A DNA stretch of 47,274 bases from an uncultured Methylococcaceae bacterium (GCA_903927955.1 CAIYOW010000028.1:1-47274), one strand, 5' to 3'; positions 8,967 through 18,288 are shown, counted from the first letter of the stretch. Notes: generated by a model from the letters alone, not told the origin. Numbers and translations: made by a program.

Positions 8967-9779
8967 TCACCAAATATAAGCGCTGGTCTTTTTACCTAAT
9001 ATTTCAAAAGCAAACACCTGCTTTGCTGCCGCGCCCGCGGCACCGTAACAGACATGGAGCGGCAGTAGGTGTTCGGCGCGGGGATGGCAGTAATCTGCCG
9101 CTGGTGCGTTACGCCAATTGAGCAAGCGTTGTGTGCGTTCGCTTTCGGTCAGCAGGGAACTGCTGCATGTCTCTATCAGCCATTGTTCAAAAGCTTCATT
9201 CATCGCTTTTGTTGCCGATGTTGACTGCGCAAAAAAGGCGTTGATGTTATGAAACGATAAGCCAGAGCCAATAATTAGCACCCGCTCCTTTTTCAAACCT
9301 GCAATAGCCTTGCCCAACTGGATATGCAGTTCTGGCTGTAGACTATTGACTAAAGACAGCTGCACACAGGGGATGTTGGCTTGTGGGTACATCAGTTTTA
9401 GCGGCACAAACACGCCGTGGTCAAAGCCGCGCTGATTATCTAGCTGAGCGGTGATGCCGGCGTTTTCTACGCACTTAAAAATTTTCTCCGCCCATGCGGG
9501 GGCGCCCTGTACTGGATATTGGATGTGGTAGGCGGCCTCAGGAAAACCGTAGTAATCATAAATCAGGGCGGGGGAGGCAGCACTGGTGATGGTGGGCTGA
9601 CGGCATTCCCAATGTGCGCTTATCACAACGATTGCTGTAGGCTGGATGAGCAGGGGCACTGCGGCTTTAATAAAATCCAACAGGCCCTGATGGTTTGGAT
9701 CGCTGAGCAAGGGCAACGGGCCACCGCCGTGGGATAGGTAAATAACGCTGCCGGATGGGTTGCTTGTATCGCTGTTCAT
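8967..9779 (-). CDS. Class III extradiol ring-cleavage dioxygenase (DODA type)
   Basis: Non-haem iron dioxygenase of the LigB / 4,5-DOPA dioxygenase family (E. coli YgiD-like), 270 residues. Iron-site and catalytic motifs: YLSHGGGPLPLL near residue 15, ISAHWE near 55, FDHGVFVPLKLMYP near 120 and IGSGLSFHN near 175. It would open a catecholic ring; true substrate unknown. Last gene of a probable leftward operon azoR - yceI - this gene (72-base gap to yceI), suggesting detoxification of aromatic or quinone compounds. Confidence 0.9.
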   Translation of the reverse strand: MNSDTSNPSGSVIYLSHGGGPLPLLSDPNHQGLLDFIKAAVPLLIQPTAIVVISAHWECRQPTITSAASPALIYDYYGFPEAAYHIQYPVQGAPAWAEKIFKCVENAGITAQLDNQRGFDHGVFVPLKLMYPQANIPCVQLSLVNSLQPELHIQLGKAIAGLKKERVLIIGSGLSFHNINAFFAQSTSATKAMNEAFEQWLIETCSSSLLTESERTQRLLNWRNAPAADYCHPRAEHLLPLHVCYGAAGAAAKQVFAFEILGKKTSAYIW

Positions 9780-9849
9780 AGTGAACTTTGGTGGGTGGGT
9801 AAGGTGGTTTGCAAGCGCGAAACCACCTTACCGCTGAGGTGATGGGTTG

Positions 9850-10416
9850 TTATTCTTTGACCGCTTCAACGGCAATGGACAAAATCACGTCATCGCCCAC
9901 ATGGGGGGCGTATTTGCCCATGTTGAAATCAGTCCGCTTAACGGTTGCGGTCGCATTGGCCCCACAGGCATCTTTCTTCAACATCGGATGCGGCATACAC
10001 TGGAAAGAAGTGACTGTTAACGTGACTGGTTTGCTGATGCCTTTAAGGGTTAGCACGCCTTCGACAGAGCCCACTTTATCGCCAGCAAAGTTGATTCTGT
10101 CAGAAATGAAGGTGGCTGTGGGATATTTGGCGGTGTCCAAAAAATCTGCGCCTTGGATATGCTCATTGAACAGGGCGTGACCGGTGTCAACCGATGGGGT
10201 GTCGATGGTGACATTAACAGAACCGGTTTTCGCGGCACGGTCTAGGGTGATGCTGCCGGACGTTTTGTCGAAACGGCTTAATTGTGTCGAAAAGCCAAAA
10301 TGGCTGTAAGAGAAACGCGGATAGGTGTGGCTGTTATCTATCACATAGGTTTCTGGTGCTGCAAAGACAGATGCGGATATAAGCATGGTTAGGGTCAATA
10401 ATAGTGTGCGTTTCAT
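9850..10416 (-). CDS. YceI-family periplasmic lipid-binding protein
   Basis: 188 residues with signal peptide MKRTLLLTLTMLISASVFA. The mature part is a lipocalin-like YceI barrel: YVIDNSHTYPRFSYSHFGFST, the repeated D-x-F/I strand pattern, the central VEGVLTLKGISKPVTLTV, and FNMGKYAPHVGDDVILSIAVEA. Family members bind polyisoprenoids or quinones. Middle gene between azoR (50-base gap) and the dioxygenase, compatible with quinone handling. Confidence 0.92.
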   Translation of the reverse strand: MKRTLLLTLTMLISASVFAAPETYVIDNSHTYPRFSYSHFGFSTQLSRFDKTSGSITLDRAAKTGSVNVTIDTPSVDTGHALFNEHIQGADFLDTAKYPTATFISDRINFAGDKVGSVEGVLTLKGISKPVTLTVTSFQCMPHPMLKKDACGANATATVKRTDFNMGKYAPHVGDDVILSIAVEAVKE

Positions 10417-10466
10417 GGTAATGTTCCTTTGGTTGGGGGATAAATGTTAGGGTGACGGTCTCTTTG

Positions 10467-11069
10467 TTAAGCTACCAACTCGATAAGCCGTTGTGTAGCT
10501 TCGGCCAAGCCGGTTGCTTTGGCGGTATCGCCCATATTAAGCCCTTCTGCATAGACGAATTCCACTTGGGTGATGCCCAGAAATGCCAAGAAATCGCGTA
10601 CATATTGGGTCTGGCTATCCAAAGGCGTTCCGGCATATAAACCACCCCGTGTTGCAAAAACATAGGCTTGTTTGCCGGTCAGCAGCCCTTCCGGGCCATT
10701 TTCGGTATAGCGGAAAGTCAGCCCCGCACGGGCAATCTGGTCAAAATACGCTTTTAATGTTGAAGGGATACCAAAGTTATACATCGGCAAGCCCAATACT
10801 ATAGTATTGGCTTGCTTTAGCTCTGCAATCAAAGCATCCGATTCATCAACCAAGGCTTGTTGTTCTGTTGTGCGCGTTTCTGGTGGCGCAAAGAACGCCA
10901 TTACCCGCTGAGCATCCAAATGTGGCAAAGGATTTTGAGCCAAATCTTTGCTGATCACCTGTGCATCTGGATTCTTTTTGCGCCAAGCGGCGACAAATTG
11001 GTCGGCAAGCTGGCTGGACTGCCCGCCTGAGGAGAAAATACTGGTGTTTAATTGGAGTAAAGTTGTCAT
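10467..11069 (-). CDS. azoR: FMN-dependent NADH:quinone/azo reductase AzoR
   Basis: Flavodoxin-fold reductase that reduces quinones and azo compounds by two-electron transfer. 200 residues, standard length. The FMN phosphate loop is at the N-terminus (NTSIFSSGGQSSQLAD), and the flavin segments LGLPMYNFGIPSTLKAYFDQI and FATRGGLY are present. First gene of the leftward azoR-yceI-dioxygenase set and divergent from a LysR regulator, 108 bases away, the usual place for its controller. Confidence 0.92.
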   Translation of the reverse strand: MTTLLQLNTSIFSSGGQSSQLADQFVAAWRKKNPDAQVISKDLAQNPLPHLDAQRVMAFFAPPETRTTEQQALVDESDALIAELKQANTIVLGLPMYNFGIPSTLKAYFDQIARAGLTFRYTENGPEGLLTGKQAYVFATRGGLYAGTPLDSQTQYVRDFLAFLGITQVEFVYAEGLNMGDTAKATGLAEATQRLIELVA

Positions 11070-11177
11070 GGTCTAGCCTTTGGTTGCTGGAAATTGGCTT
11101 TATTAAACTATTTATTTTTAAGATTAAAAAGTACAATAATCTGCTACTTATAATATAAATTTTAGATAGGTTGGCTT

Positions 11178-12086
11178 ATGCCGCACATAACCCTTGAACA
11201 GTGGCGGTCATTAATTGCTGTGGTGGATGCGGGGGGCTATGCCCAAGCCGCCGTGCTACTGCACAAGAGCCAATCGGCAGTCACTTATGCGGTGCAAAAA
11301 ATTGAATCCCAATTAGGCATCAATGCATTCGACATCCAAGGACGCAAAGCGGTGCTGACACCGACTGGGCAAATGCTCTACCGACGGGCGCAGGCCTTAT
11401 TGGACGAGGCCAATAAGCTGGAACGTGCCGCCCATGCGTTGTCGGCAGGTTGGGAGGCGGAGATTAACGTTGTTGCCGAGGTGCTGTTCCCGTCGCGCTT
11501 GTTGTTGGCCGGTATGGAGCGGTTCGGACAAGAAAGCCCCGGCACACGCGTGGAATTGGTTGAATCGGTGCTGGGTGGCACTGCCGATGCGTTGTTGCAG
11601 CAACAGGTTGATATTGTCATATCGCCGCAGTTGCCGGTGGGTTTTTTGGGTGATCTGTTGATGCGGATACGGTTACTGGCGGTGGCCCATTGCGATCATC
11701 CGCTGCATCATTTGGGACGGGAGCTAAGCCATGCTGATTTACGCGCTTACCGTCATGTGGTGGTGCGTGATTCCGGCAGCAACCGCGATCGGCGTTCCGT
11801 TTCGGTCGAAGTTGACCAGCGTTGGACGGTCAGCCAGCTAGCCACGTCCATCCAGGCAGTCTGTACAGGCTATGGCTTTGCTTGGCTGCCTGAAGGGCAT
11901 ATCTACGAAGAATTACAATCCGGTTTGCTTCGGCAACTGCCCTTACGCGAAGGTGGTATGCGCGAAGTGCCGCTTTACCTAATATTGACCGATGCCGATT
12001 GCGCTGGCCCGGGTGTGAAGCGATTGGCTAATATTATACGCGAATCCGTGCAGCGGGATGATTTTACTGACAAGCTATCGGCTTGA
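11178..12086 (+). CDS. LysR-family transcriptional regulator
   Basis: 302 residues: N-terminal winged helix-turn-helix (about residues 5-62; LEQWRSLIAVVDAGGYAQAA, HKSQSAVTYAVQKIESQLG) and a C-terminal substrate-binding domain. The divergent arrangement with azoR predicts that it controls the azoR-yceI-dioxygenase operon and itself from the 11070-11177 spacer. That spacer is very AT-rich and I could not single out a T-N11-A operator. Inducer unknown, perhaps a quinone. Confidence 0.92.
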   Translation: MPHITLEQWRSLIAVVDAGGYAQAAVLLHKSQSAVTYAVQKIESQLGINAFDIQGRKAVLTPTGQMLYRRAQALLDEANKLERAAHALSAGWEAEINVVAEVLFPSRLLLAGMERFGQESPGTRVELVESVLGGTADALLQQQVDIVISPQLPVGFLGDLLMRIRLLAVAHCDHPLHHLGRELSHADLRAYRHVVVRDSGSNRDRRSVSVEVDQRWTVSQLATSIQAVCTGYGFAWLPEGHIYEELQSGLLRQLPLREGGMREVPLYLILTDADCAGPGVKRLANIIRESVQRDDFTDKLSA

Positions 12087-12199
12087 CACGCAATTTACGG
12101 TACTATTCTGTCTTTGGCTGCACTCGCTGTGTTGCTGCAACCTGCCAAATTTTACATTGTTTGCCAATATCCACAGCCGCCTTACTGAGAGTTTGATCT

Positions 12200-13729
12200 A
12201 TGCCTATTCACTATCTAACTGCCAACAGCCAGTTACGCTTGCTGACAACAGTGCTGCCATTATTGTCTATTATCTTGTCGGGCACGCTACTACCGGCTTG
12301 CAGCAATGCCACTCGCTTGGACACACCAGACCCCCTCGGTAAAATTGAACATATCATTGTGATCTATGCGGAGAACCGTAGTTTTGACAACCTCTATGGC
12401 TTGTTCCCCCATGCCAATGGCATAAACCAAGCCTTGCCCGAGCAAACTACCCAGCTTGACCATGACGGCAAGCCGTTCCGCGTTCTACCGCCGATTGCCG
12501 CTAAAGGCACTAGCCCTGCTGTTGATGCGGTGTTGCCTAACCGACCGTTCCGGCTTGATGCGCCGCCAGTCAACTTGCCGCTATCGACTCCCTCGCGTGA
12601 TTTGGTGCATAGCTTTTATCAAAACCAAGAACAAATCAACGGCGGCAAAAACAATAAGTTTGCCGCCATTTCTGATGCGGGCGGCTTGACTATGGGCTAT
12701 TACGACGGTTCTAAGCTGCCTCTATGGCAACTGGCTAAAGAGTATGTATTGGCAGATAATTTTTTTATGGCGGCCTATGGGGGTTCTTATATCAACCACC
12801 AATGGCTGGTTTGCGCCTGTACCTTGCAGGACAACCAAGCACCAGCAGATTTGAGGGCGCAAACCGATGCCAATGGCCTGTTAAAACGAAAAACCAACTC
12901 GCCTACCTCGGCAATGCAAGGACCACCACAATTGCTTGATGGCCCTTTTACACCGGATGGTTACGCCGTCAATACGCGCCAGCCGCCTTTCCAGCCATCG
13001 GGCATCAAACCGGCGTTGACGGGCGACCGGCACTTGGCAGACCCGGCACTACATCCACTGCCCGCGCAAACGGCTAAAACCATCGGTGATACTTTGTCGG
13101 AAAAAAACATCACTTGGGGCTGGTACGCAGAAGGCTGGAATGCGGCCAATGCAGACGGCAACCAAGCGCCCGCACTCAAGCGGACGGTCATTTACAATAG
13201 CAACGACGATGCCATTAATTTTCAGGCACATCACCAACCGTTCAATTATTACCAACGGTTCGCCCCAGGCACTGCTGACCGCGCACGCCATTTATTGGAT
13301 GGCGATGCTTTTTTACAAGGTCTTGACAAGGGTGAGCTGCCTCAAGTGGCTTTCTATAAGCCTGCCGGTAACGTCAACGAACACCCGGGCTATACTGATG
13401 TGCTATCAGGTGATGCCCATATTGCCAAACTGGTTGAACGCATTAAGCACAGCCCTGTGTGGGCAAGCACTGCCATTATCGTCACTTATGATGAAAATGG
13501 TGGTTTTTGGGATCATGCCGCGCCACCTAAAGGCGACCGTTGGGGCCCTGGCAGCCGTATTCCTGCCTTAGTCATCTCGCCATTTGCCAAACGAGGCTAT
13601 GTTGACCACACAGCTTATGACACTACCTCAATCATTAAGTTTATTACGCGCCGTTTTGGCTTGAATGCACTACCCGGTGTTCGGGAGCAAGCAGGCGATT
13701 TGTACAATGCATTTGATTTAGGCTCTTGA
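12200..13729 (+). CDS. AcpA/phospholipase C-family phosphoesterase lipoprotein
   Basis: 509-residue secreted phosphoesterase. The N-terminal signal peptide ends in a lipobox LLPAC, so a lipid-anchored protein is predicted. Family motifs: IIVIYAENRSFDNLYGLFPH near residue 50 (metal ligand and nucleophile region) and, near the end, VTYDENGGFWDHAAPP and PALVISPFAKRGYVDHTAYD, all typical of the AcpA acid phosphatase / non-haemolytic phospholipase C superfamily. It may release phosphate or head groups outside the cytoplasm. The gamma-glutamyltranspeptidase gene follows after 35 bases, suggesting joint scavenging of extracellular nutrients. Confidence 0.9.
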   Translation: MPIHYLTANSQLRLLTTVLPLLSIILSGTLLPACSNATRLDTPDPLGKIEHIIVIYAENRSFDNLYGLFPHANGINQALPEQTTQLDHDGKPFRVLPPIAAKGTSPAVDAVLPNRPFRLDAPPVNLPLSTPSRDLVHSFYQNQEQINGGKNNKFAAISDAGGLTMGYYDGSKLPLWQLAKEYVLADNFFMAAYGGSYINHQWLVCACTLQDNQAPADLRAQTDANGLLKRKTNSPTSAMQGPPQLLDGPFTPDGYAVNTRQPPFQPSGIKPALTGDRHLADPALHPLPAQTAKTIGDTLSEKNITWGWYAEGWNAANADGNQAPALKRTVIYNSNDDAINFQAHHQPFNYYQRFAPGTADRARHLLDGDAFLQGLDKGELPQVAFYKPAGNVNEHPGYTDVLSGDAHIAKLVERIKHSPVWASTAIIVTYDENGGFWDHAAPPKGDRWGPGSRIPALVISPFAKRGYVDHTAYDTTSIIKFITRRFGLNALPGVREQAGDLYNAFDLGS

Positions 13730-13764
13730 CCTTCCCGTTAGCCAAGCACTGTAGGCGTGTTGCC

Positions 13765-15459
13765 ATGACCATCAGAAAACACCCGTATCTGTTCATTTTG
13801 TTATGGTTTTGGCATTCTGTGCCGTTTGCCCAAAATGTCAAAGTGGCCATTGCCAGCGCCCATCCGTTGGCTACCCAAGCTGGGCTGGAAATCATTAAAC
13901 AAGGTGGCAATGTTTACGATGCGGCTGTTGCTGTCACTGCCGCGTTAGCGGTGGTCGAACCATCCGGTTCCGGGCTGGGTGGTGGTGGTTATTGGTTGTT
14001 GCGTGGCATCACGCCCAATCCCCATAGCCAAGGTGCTTTTGAAACCCTGCTAGATGGGCGGGAAACCGCCCCATTATTGGCCCATGCCAATATGTACCTT
14101 GATAATAAAGGCAACAACAACCCGCAATTATCCCTCAATGGCGCTTTGGCAGCCGCTATTCCGGGGCTGCCTGCCGCTTTGGTGCATTTATCCGCCCATT
14201 ATGGCTTGCTACCGTTGGCGCAAAGCCTTGCCCCCGCCATACGCTATGCCAAGTTTGGTTTTGCCATTAACAACCATTACTTGAAACAATTACAACAACG
14301 TGCCGAGGTCATTAGCCGTTATCCGGCTAGCGCGCGTATTTTTTTGAACGGTCAAAATATCCCGCCTGACCGTTTCAGCATTTTAAAACAAGCTGATTTG
14401 GCCGATACCTTAGTGCGCTTGGCTACTTCAGGCCACGATGGTTTTTATAAAGGCAAAACTGCCGAGCTATTATTAAAAAGCGTTGCCGACAATGGCGGTA
14501 TCTGGACACAACAAGATTTGGACAGCTACCATATTATTGAGCACCAACCTATCCACGGCAGCTATCACGGCATTACCATCACCAGTGCCGCACCCTCTTC
14601 TTCTGGCGGCGTGGTTTTGATGGAAACCCTTAACATCCTTGCGGGCTATGATTTAACCAAAGTTTCTTCGGTTGTGCGTAAGCATCTCATCATTGAGGCT
14701 ATGCGCCGTGCCTATCATGACCGTGCGCTGTATTTGGGCGACCCTGCCTTTAATGCCTTGCCAGTCAGCCGGTTGCTGAATGCCGATTATGCAGCGGGAT
14801 TGCGCGCCAGCTTAAATATCAATTCTGCTTTGCCCAGCCGTCTGTTGTCTGGTGAAAACCAAGCTCAGCCAGAAGGCAACAACACTAGCCACTTCTCTAT
14901 CATTGACGATCATGGCAATGCTGTGGCGGCAACACTGAGCATTAACCAAGCTTTTGGTTCTGGCTTAGTGGCGCAAGGCACGGGGGTTTTGTTAAATGAT
15001 GAAATGGATGATTTTTCTAGCCAACCGGGGGTGATGAACGGCTATGGCCTAGTGGGGGGACAGGCCAATGCGATTACCCCGGGCAAACGCCCGTTGTCGA
15101 GCATGACCCCAACTTTTGTGGAAACACCCGAACAACTGGCCGCTTTGGGCACACCTGGGGGCAGCCGAATTATTTCTATGGTGTTATTGGCTATACTGGA
15201 CTTTGCCGAAGGACACAATCCCGATACTTGGGTAAGTGTGCCGCGCTTTCATCATCAATTTATGCCAGATGTTGTCGACTATGAAAAAGCGGCATTGACG
15301 GCTGAAGAAATTAGCCAATTGACGGCAATGGGGCATTTACTAAAAGAAACCCCTGCCCTGTATGGCAATATGCAAGCGGTGTTATGGCAAAAGTCTATGG
15401 GGCGTTTATTTGCCGCCAGCGACCCTAGGGGCGAAGGATATGCTGTCGTTACCCCTTGA
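13765..15459 (+). CDS. ggt: Gamma-glutamyltranspeptidase
   Basis: Periplasmic Ntn-hydrolase that cleaves gamma-glutamyl bonds such as in glutathione. 564 residues from the ATG at 13765, which gives a signal peptide (MTIRKHPYLFILLWFWHS...FAQ); an upstream TTG overlapping the phosphoesterase stop is unlikely. Large-subunit start IASAHPLATQAGLEIIKQGG and EPSGSGLGGGGYWLLR are typical. Self-processing site: NNTSHFSIID with Thr about residue 374 as the small-subunit nucleophile; the next residue is Ser where Thr is usual. PLSSMTPT and LGTPGGSRII (oxyanion/gamma-glutamyl site) are present. The PPTase ORF overlaps its 3' end by 20 bases. Confidence 0.95.
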   Translation: MTIRKHPYLFILLWFWHSVPFAQNVKVAIASAHPLATQAGLEIIKQGGNVYDAAVAVTAALAVVEPSGSGLGGGGYWLLRGITPNPHSQGAFETLLDGRETAPLLAHANMYLDNKGNNNPQLSLNGALAAAIPGLPAALVHLSAHYGLLPLAQSLAPAIRYAKFGFAINNHYLKQLQQRAEVISRYPASARIFLNGQNIPPDRFSILKQADLADTLVRLATSGHDGFYKGKTAELLLKSVADNGGIWTQQDLDSYHIIEHQPIHGSYHGITITSAAPSSSGGVVLMETLNILAGYDLTKVSSVVRKHLIIEAMRRAYHDRALYLGDPAFNALPVSRLLNADYAAGLRASLNINSALPSRLLSGENQAQPEGNNTSHFSIIDDHGNAVAATLSINQAFGSGLVAQGTGVLLNDEMDDFSSQPGVMNGYGLVGGQANAITPGKRPLSSMTPTFVETPEQLAALGTPGGSRIISMVLLAILDFAEGHNPDTWVSVPRFHHQFMPDVVDYEKAALTAEEISQLTAMGHLLKETPALYGNMQAVLWQKSMGRLFAASDPRGEGYAVVTP

Positions 15460-16144
15460 TAGTGAATCCTTGCACATTTGGCACGCTGAAATTGACATAG
15501 AAATTGCTTCCGGGTCTATGTTGGATTTTAGGGCTTTACTTGATGCCAGCGAATTGGCCAAAGTTGGGCAGCTAGCAGAACCCCGAAAAAGCCACTACTT
15601 GGCATCACAAAGTCGGTTAAGGCAAGTGTTGTCTTATTATTTGAATGAACCGCCAGCACATATCATTATCAAACGCCACGCCTATGGCAAACCCTATTTG
15701 GCGGATCACCCTAATCTGGCTTTTAATATTTCCCATTCGGGTAGCCAGTGGGTTATGGCCGTTAGTCGTGCGGAGCTTTTGGGTGTGGATATTGAATATT
15801 GCCGACCTCGAAATAACTTTACTGCGCTGGTCAACCGGTGTTTTGCTGAAGAGGAGCGGCTTTATTGGCACAATCTGTCTGAGGATGAAAAGCTGGCTGG
15901 ATTTTATGGGTTATGGACAAAAAAAGAGGCTTTTGTAAAAGCCACGGGGCGGGGAATTGGCTTGGGTTTGGCACGGTGTGTGGTTGATACTGGAGAAGGC
16001 TGTGGTTTTTTGAGAATACCCTGTGAATTTGGCGACGCTTCACAATGGTCTGTTGCAATGCCGTTTATAGGCAGTGGCTATTGCTGTGCGGTTGTGCTAA
16101 ACCGCCCCATAGCAGCGCTTAGCATCTATGGGATGAATAATTAA
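15440..16144 (+). CDS. 4'-phosphopantetheinyl transferase (Sfp type)
   Basis: Transfers the phosphopantetheine arm of CoA to a carrier-protein serine. 234 residues from the ATG at 15440 (GAAGGAT just before it), overlapping the ggt end by 20 bases; a longer frame from 15362 is unlikely. Pseudo-dimeric Sfp/HetI layout: FNISHSGSQWVMAV, then the metal-binding GVDIEYCRPR near residue 114, and the catalytic WTKKEAFVKATGRG near residue 159. No carrier-protein or synthase gene is in the window, so the target (fatty acid, polyketide or non-ribosomal peptide carrier) is elsewhere. Confidence 0.93.
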   Translation: MLSLPLDSESLHIWHAEIDIEIASGSMLDFRALLDASELAKVGQLAEPRKSHYLASQSRLRQVLSYYLNEPPAHIIIKRHAYGKPYLADHPNLAFNISHSGSQWVMAVSRAELLGVDIEYCRPRNNFTALVNRCFAEEERLYWHNLSEDEKLAGFYGLWTKKEAFVKATGRGIGLGLARCVVDTGEGCGFLRIPCEFGDASQWSVAMPFIGSGYCCAVVLNRPIAALSIYGMNN

Positions 16145-16239
16145 CCAGTAACCACCGACGTGTAGCTATACAGTTTTACTGGTTACCAGTTCAATTGCAA
16201 CAGGCATGTACACTATTAATCGTTTCTATTGGTGCAATA

Positions 16240-16926
16240 TCAATCTCCACCACAACCGCTGTCACCGCCATCAAAATCAAAATCTATATCTGAATTTAAC
16301 TTGGACTTGGACTTGGACTTGGACTTGGACTTGGACTTCTTAGATTGTATGTTGAGTAAAATTAATAGCGAAATGGTAAGAGCAACTGCCTGTTTGCTTT
16401 CATATCCAATTAAAGTGTTTGCCCCCAAAAGAAAACCAGCTAAAAGAACAATAATATAATGTGATGCTTTCTTTAAGGTTTCAATGGTTCTTGGTTGACG
16501 GCGAAATCTTTCATTCACATCTGGCCAGATATCGGAAGGTGGTTTTTCACTAAACCATGTTTCATAACTGGTCAGCGTGTTGCTATACCAATGGCGGAAC
16601 TTTTTGGCTTCATCATCTCCACCTTTTGTTGGCTCGTGGTGCAATGGCCTACCTAAAATATTAGGACAAAAGTCTTGCCAATAGGATTGGCTGTAGGTGA
16701 GATGCAAATGCCAAACGGCATCGACTTGCTGGGAGGGTGTAACAGGATGTCCTGCAACCATGGCGAGGAAGGTAAATTTTTTGTATTCGTCGATTGCCCG
16801 TGATGTGAACAATTCGGACCAATTGTTATCTCTTGCTAAACGCTGGCTGAATGTTAGCTGCACACCCGCCACATCCAAGTTAAAATTATCGATACGGCTG
16901 TAGAGTGCTGCTTGTAAGGTGTCCAT
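16240..16926 (-). CDS. TIGR04222-like membrane protein with Lys-Ser repeat
   Basis: 228 residues from the ATG at 16926 (MDTLQAALYSRIDNF); a longer frame reaches 17037 but adds an unrelated leader. The N-terminal domain contains AVWHLHLTYSQSYWQDFCPN and RPLHHEPTKGG, which I associate with the TIGR04222 / glycine-rich membrane protein group. Two adjacent hydrophobic segments follow (HYIIVLLAGFLLGA; AVALTISLLILLNI), then a basic (KS)6 run and an acidic tail ending DFDFDGGDSGCGGD. The KS run is encoded by a perfect hexanucleotide tandem repeat. Function unknown; transcribed alone, convergent with the PPTase gene. Confidence 0.75.
   Translation of the reverse strand: MDTLQAALYSRIDNFNLDVAGVQLTFSQRLARDNNWSELFTSRAIDEYKKFTFLAMVAGHPVTPSQQVDAVWHLHLTYSQSYWQDFCPNILGRPLHHEPTKGGDDEAKKFRHWYSNTLTSYETWFSEKPPSDIWPDVNERFRRQPRTIETLKKASHYIIVLLAGFLLGANTLIGYESKQAVALTISLLILLNIQSKKSKSKSKSKSKSKLNSDIDFDFDGGDSGCGGD
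16299..16338. repeat. Hexanucleotide microsatellite (TTGGAC)6
   Basis: Six perfect TTGGAC copies plus partial units within the TIGR04222-like gene. Read on the coding strand they give alternating Lys-Ser. A 6-bp unit keeps frame, so slippage would change the linker length and not break the gene. Confidence 0.95.
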
Positions 16927-17090
16927 AGTATGCTCAAATAAATTGAAACGCGTTAATGGCAAATGACCTACATAAAACAGTATTTTTCTACACGTACCTC
17001 CCAATTTTGACTTCAGCACCACAGGGTTGCCAAACACCTAAGCTGTTTGAGTGTTATTTTTAGTCTTGAACTTTTCACCTATCAAAAAGT

Positions 17091-17116
17091 CATGGGCTAT
17101 TAAATAATAACCCATG
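17091..17116 (-). terminator. Hairpin terminator after fba
   Basis: CATGGG / CCCATG arms extended by imperfect AT pairing; in the leftward direction the stem is followed by ACTTTTT. Lies 17 bases past the aldolase stop and closes the RuMP gene run. Confidence 0.7.
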
Positions 17117-17132
17117 AATCAATAACTATTTC

Positions 17133-18212
17133 TTACAGCGTATTCAATGCATTCAGCTCTTTAAAGGCTTGCTCCAAACGGACAACCATGCCTAACTCAC
17201 CAGCCCGTTGCCAGACGCGTGGGTCATAGAATTTTTTGTTCGGTTTGTCGTCGCCTTCGGGGTTGCCGATTTGGCCTTGCAAGTAGCCTTCATTAGCTTT
17301 GTAGTAGTTCATGATGCCTTCCCATGTTGCCCATTGGGTGTCGGTATCAATGTTCATTTTGATGACGCCATAGCTGATGGATTCTTCAATTTCTTCCGCG
17401 CTAGAACCTGAACCGCCGTGGAATACAAAGTTTAAGCTGTTGGCTGGCACACCGTATTTTTCTGATACGTATTTTTGTGAATTGTCCAAAATGCTTGGGG
17501 TCAATTTAACGTTGCCTGGTTTGTAAACTCCGTGGACGTTGCCAAACGAGGCGGCTATGGTGAACCGTGGGCTGATTTTAATCAGTTCTTCATAAGCATA
17601 AGCAACATCTTCTGGTTGGGTATACAACATGGAATGATCCATGTGGCTGTTGTCCACACCATCTTCTTCACCGCCGGTCACGCCCAATTCAATCTCCAAC
17701 GTCATATCCATTTTGGACATGCGCTGTAAATAGTGGCCACAAATTTCGATGTTTTCTTTCAGGCTTTCTTCTGAAAGGTCAAGCATGTGCGAGCTGAACA
17801 GTGGCTTTCCGGTAGCGGCAAAGCGTTTTTCACCTTCGTCCAACAAACCATCTATCCAAGGCAACAAATTTTTGGCGGCATGGTCGGTATGCAGAATAAC
17901 AGGCACGCCATAATATTCGGCGACTGCATGGACGTGCTGGGCACCTGAAATGGCACCTAAGATAGCCGTTTTTTGGCCTTCCAATTTTAAGCCTTTACCG
18001 GCAACGTATTGCGCGCCACCATTTGAAAATTGTACGATAACAGCAGATTTTGCTTTGGCAGCGGCTTCTAATACGCCATTGATTGAGCCTGTGCTGATAA
18101 CGTTGACGGCTGGTAGAGCGAATTTATTTTCTTTACAGATAGCAAATATTTTTTGTACATCGTCGCCAGTTACTACACCCGGTTTGACGACATCTAAAAT
18201 TTTTTGTGACAT
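17133..18212 (-). CDS. fba: Fructose-bisphosphate aldolase class II
   Basis: Zinc-dependent cleavage or synthesis of fructose-1,6-bisphosphate. 359 residues, class IIA (E. coli FbaA-like). Signatures: PAVNVISTGSINGVLEAAAKA near residue 35, the zinc-site VILHTDHAAKN near 105, FNGG-like QFSNGGAQYVAGKG, and NFVFHGGSGSS near 265. In the RuMP cycle it splits fructose bisphosphate into triose phosphates for carbon output. Last gene of the leftward run, 76 bases after transaldolase. Confidence 0.97.
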   Translation of the reverse strand: MSQKILDVVKPGVVTGDDVQKIFAICKENKFALPAVNVISTGSINGVLEAAAKAKSAVIVQFSNGGAQYVAGKGLKLEGQKTAILGAISGAQHVHAVAEYYGVPVILHTDHAAKNLLPWIDGLLDEGEKRFAATGKPLFSSHMLDLSEESLKENIEICGHYLQRMSKMDMTLEIELGVTGGEEDGVDNSHMDHSMLYTQPEDVAYAYEELIKISPRFTIAASFGNVHGVYKPGNVKLTPSILDNSQKYVSEKYGVPANSLNFVFHGGSGSSAEEIEESISYGVIKMNIDTDTQWATWEGIMNYYKANEGYLQGQIGNPEGDDKPNKKFYDPRVWQRAGELGMVVRLEQAFKELNALNTL

Positions 18213-18288
18213 TGATAGACCTAATTAATGTTAATTGCGAGGTTAGCGGGGGTCGTTCGTCCCTGAACGCAGATACATCCTGGCTTGA

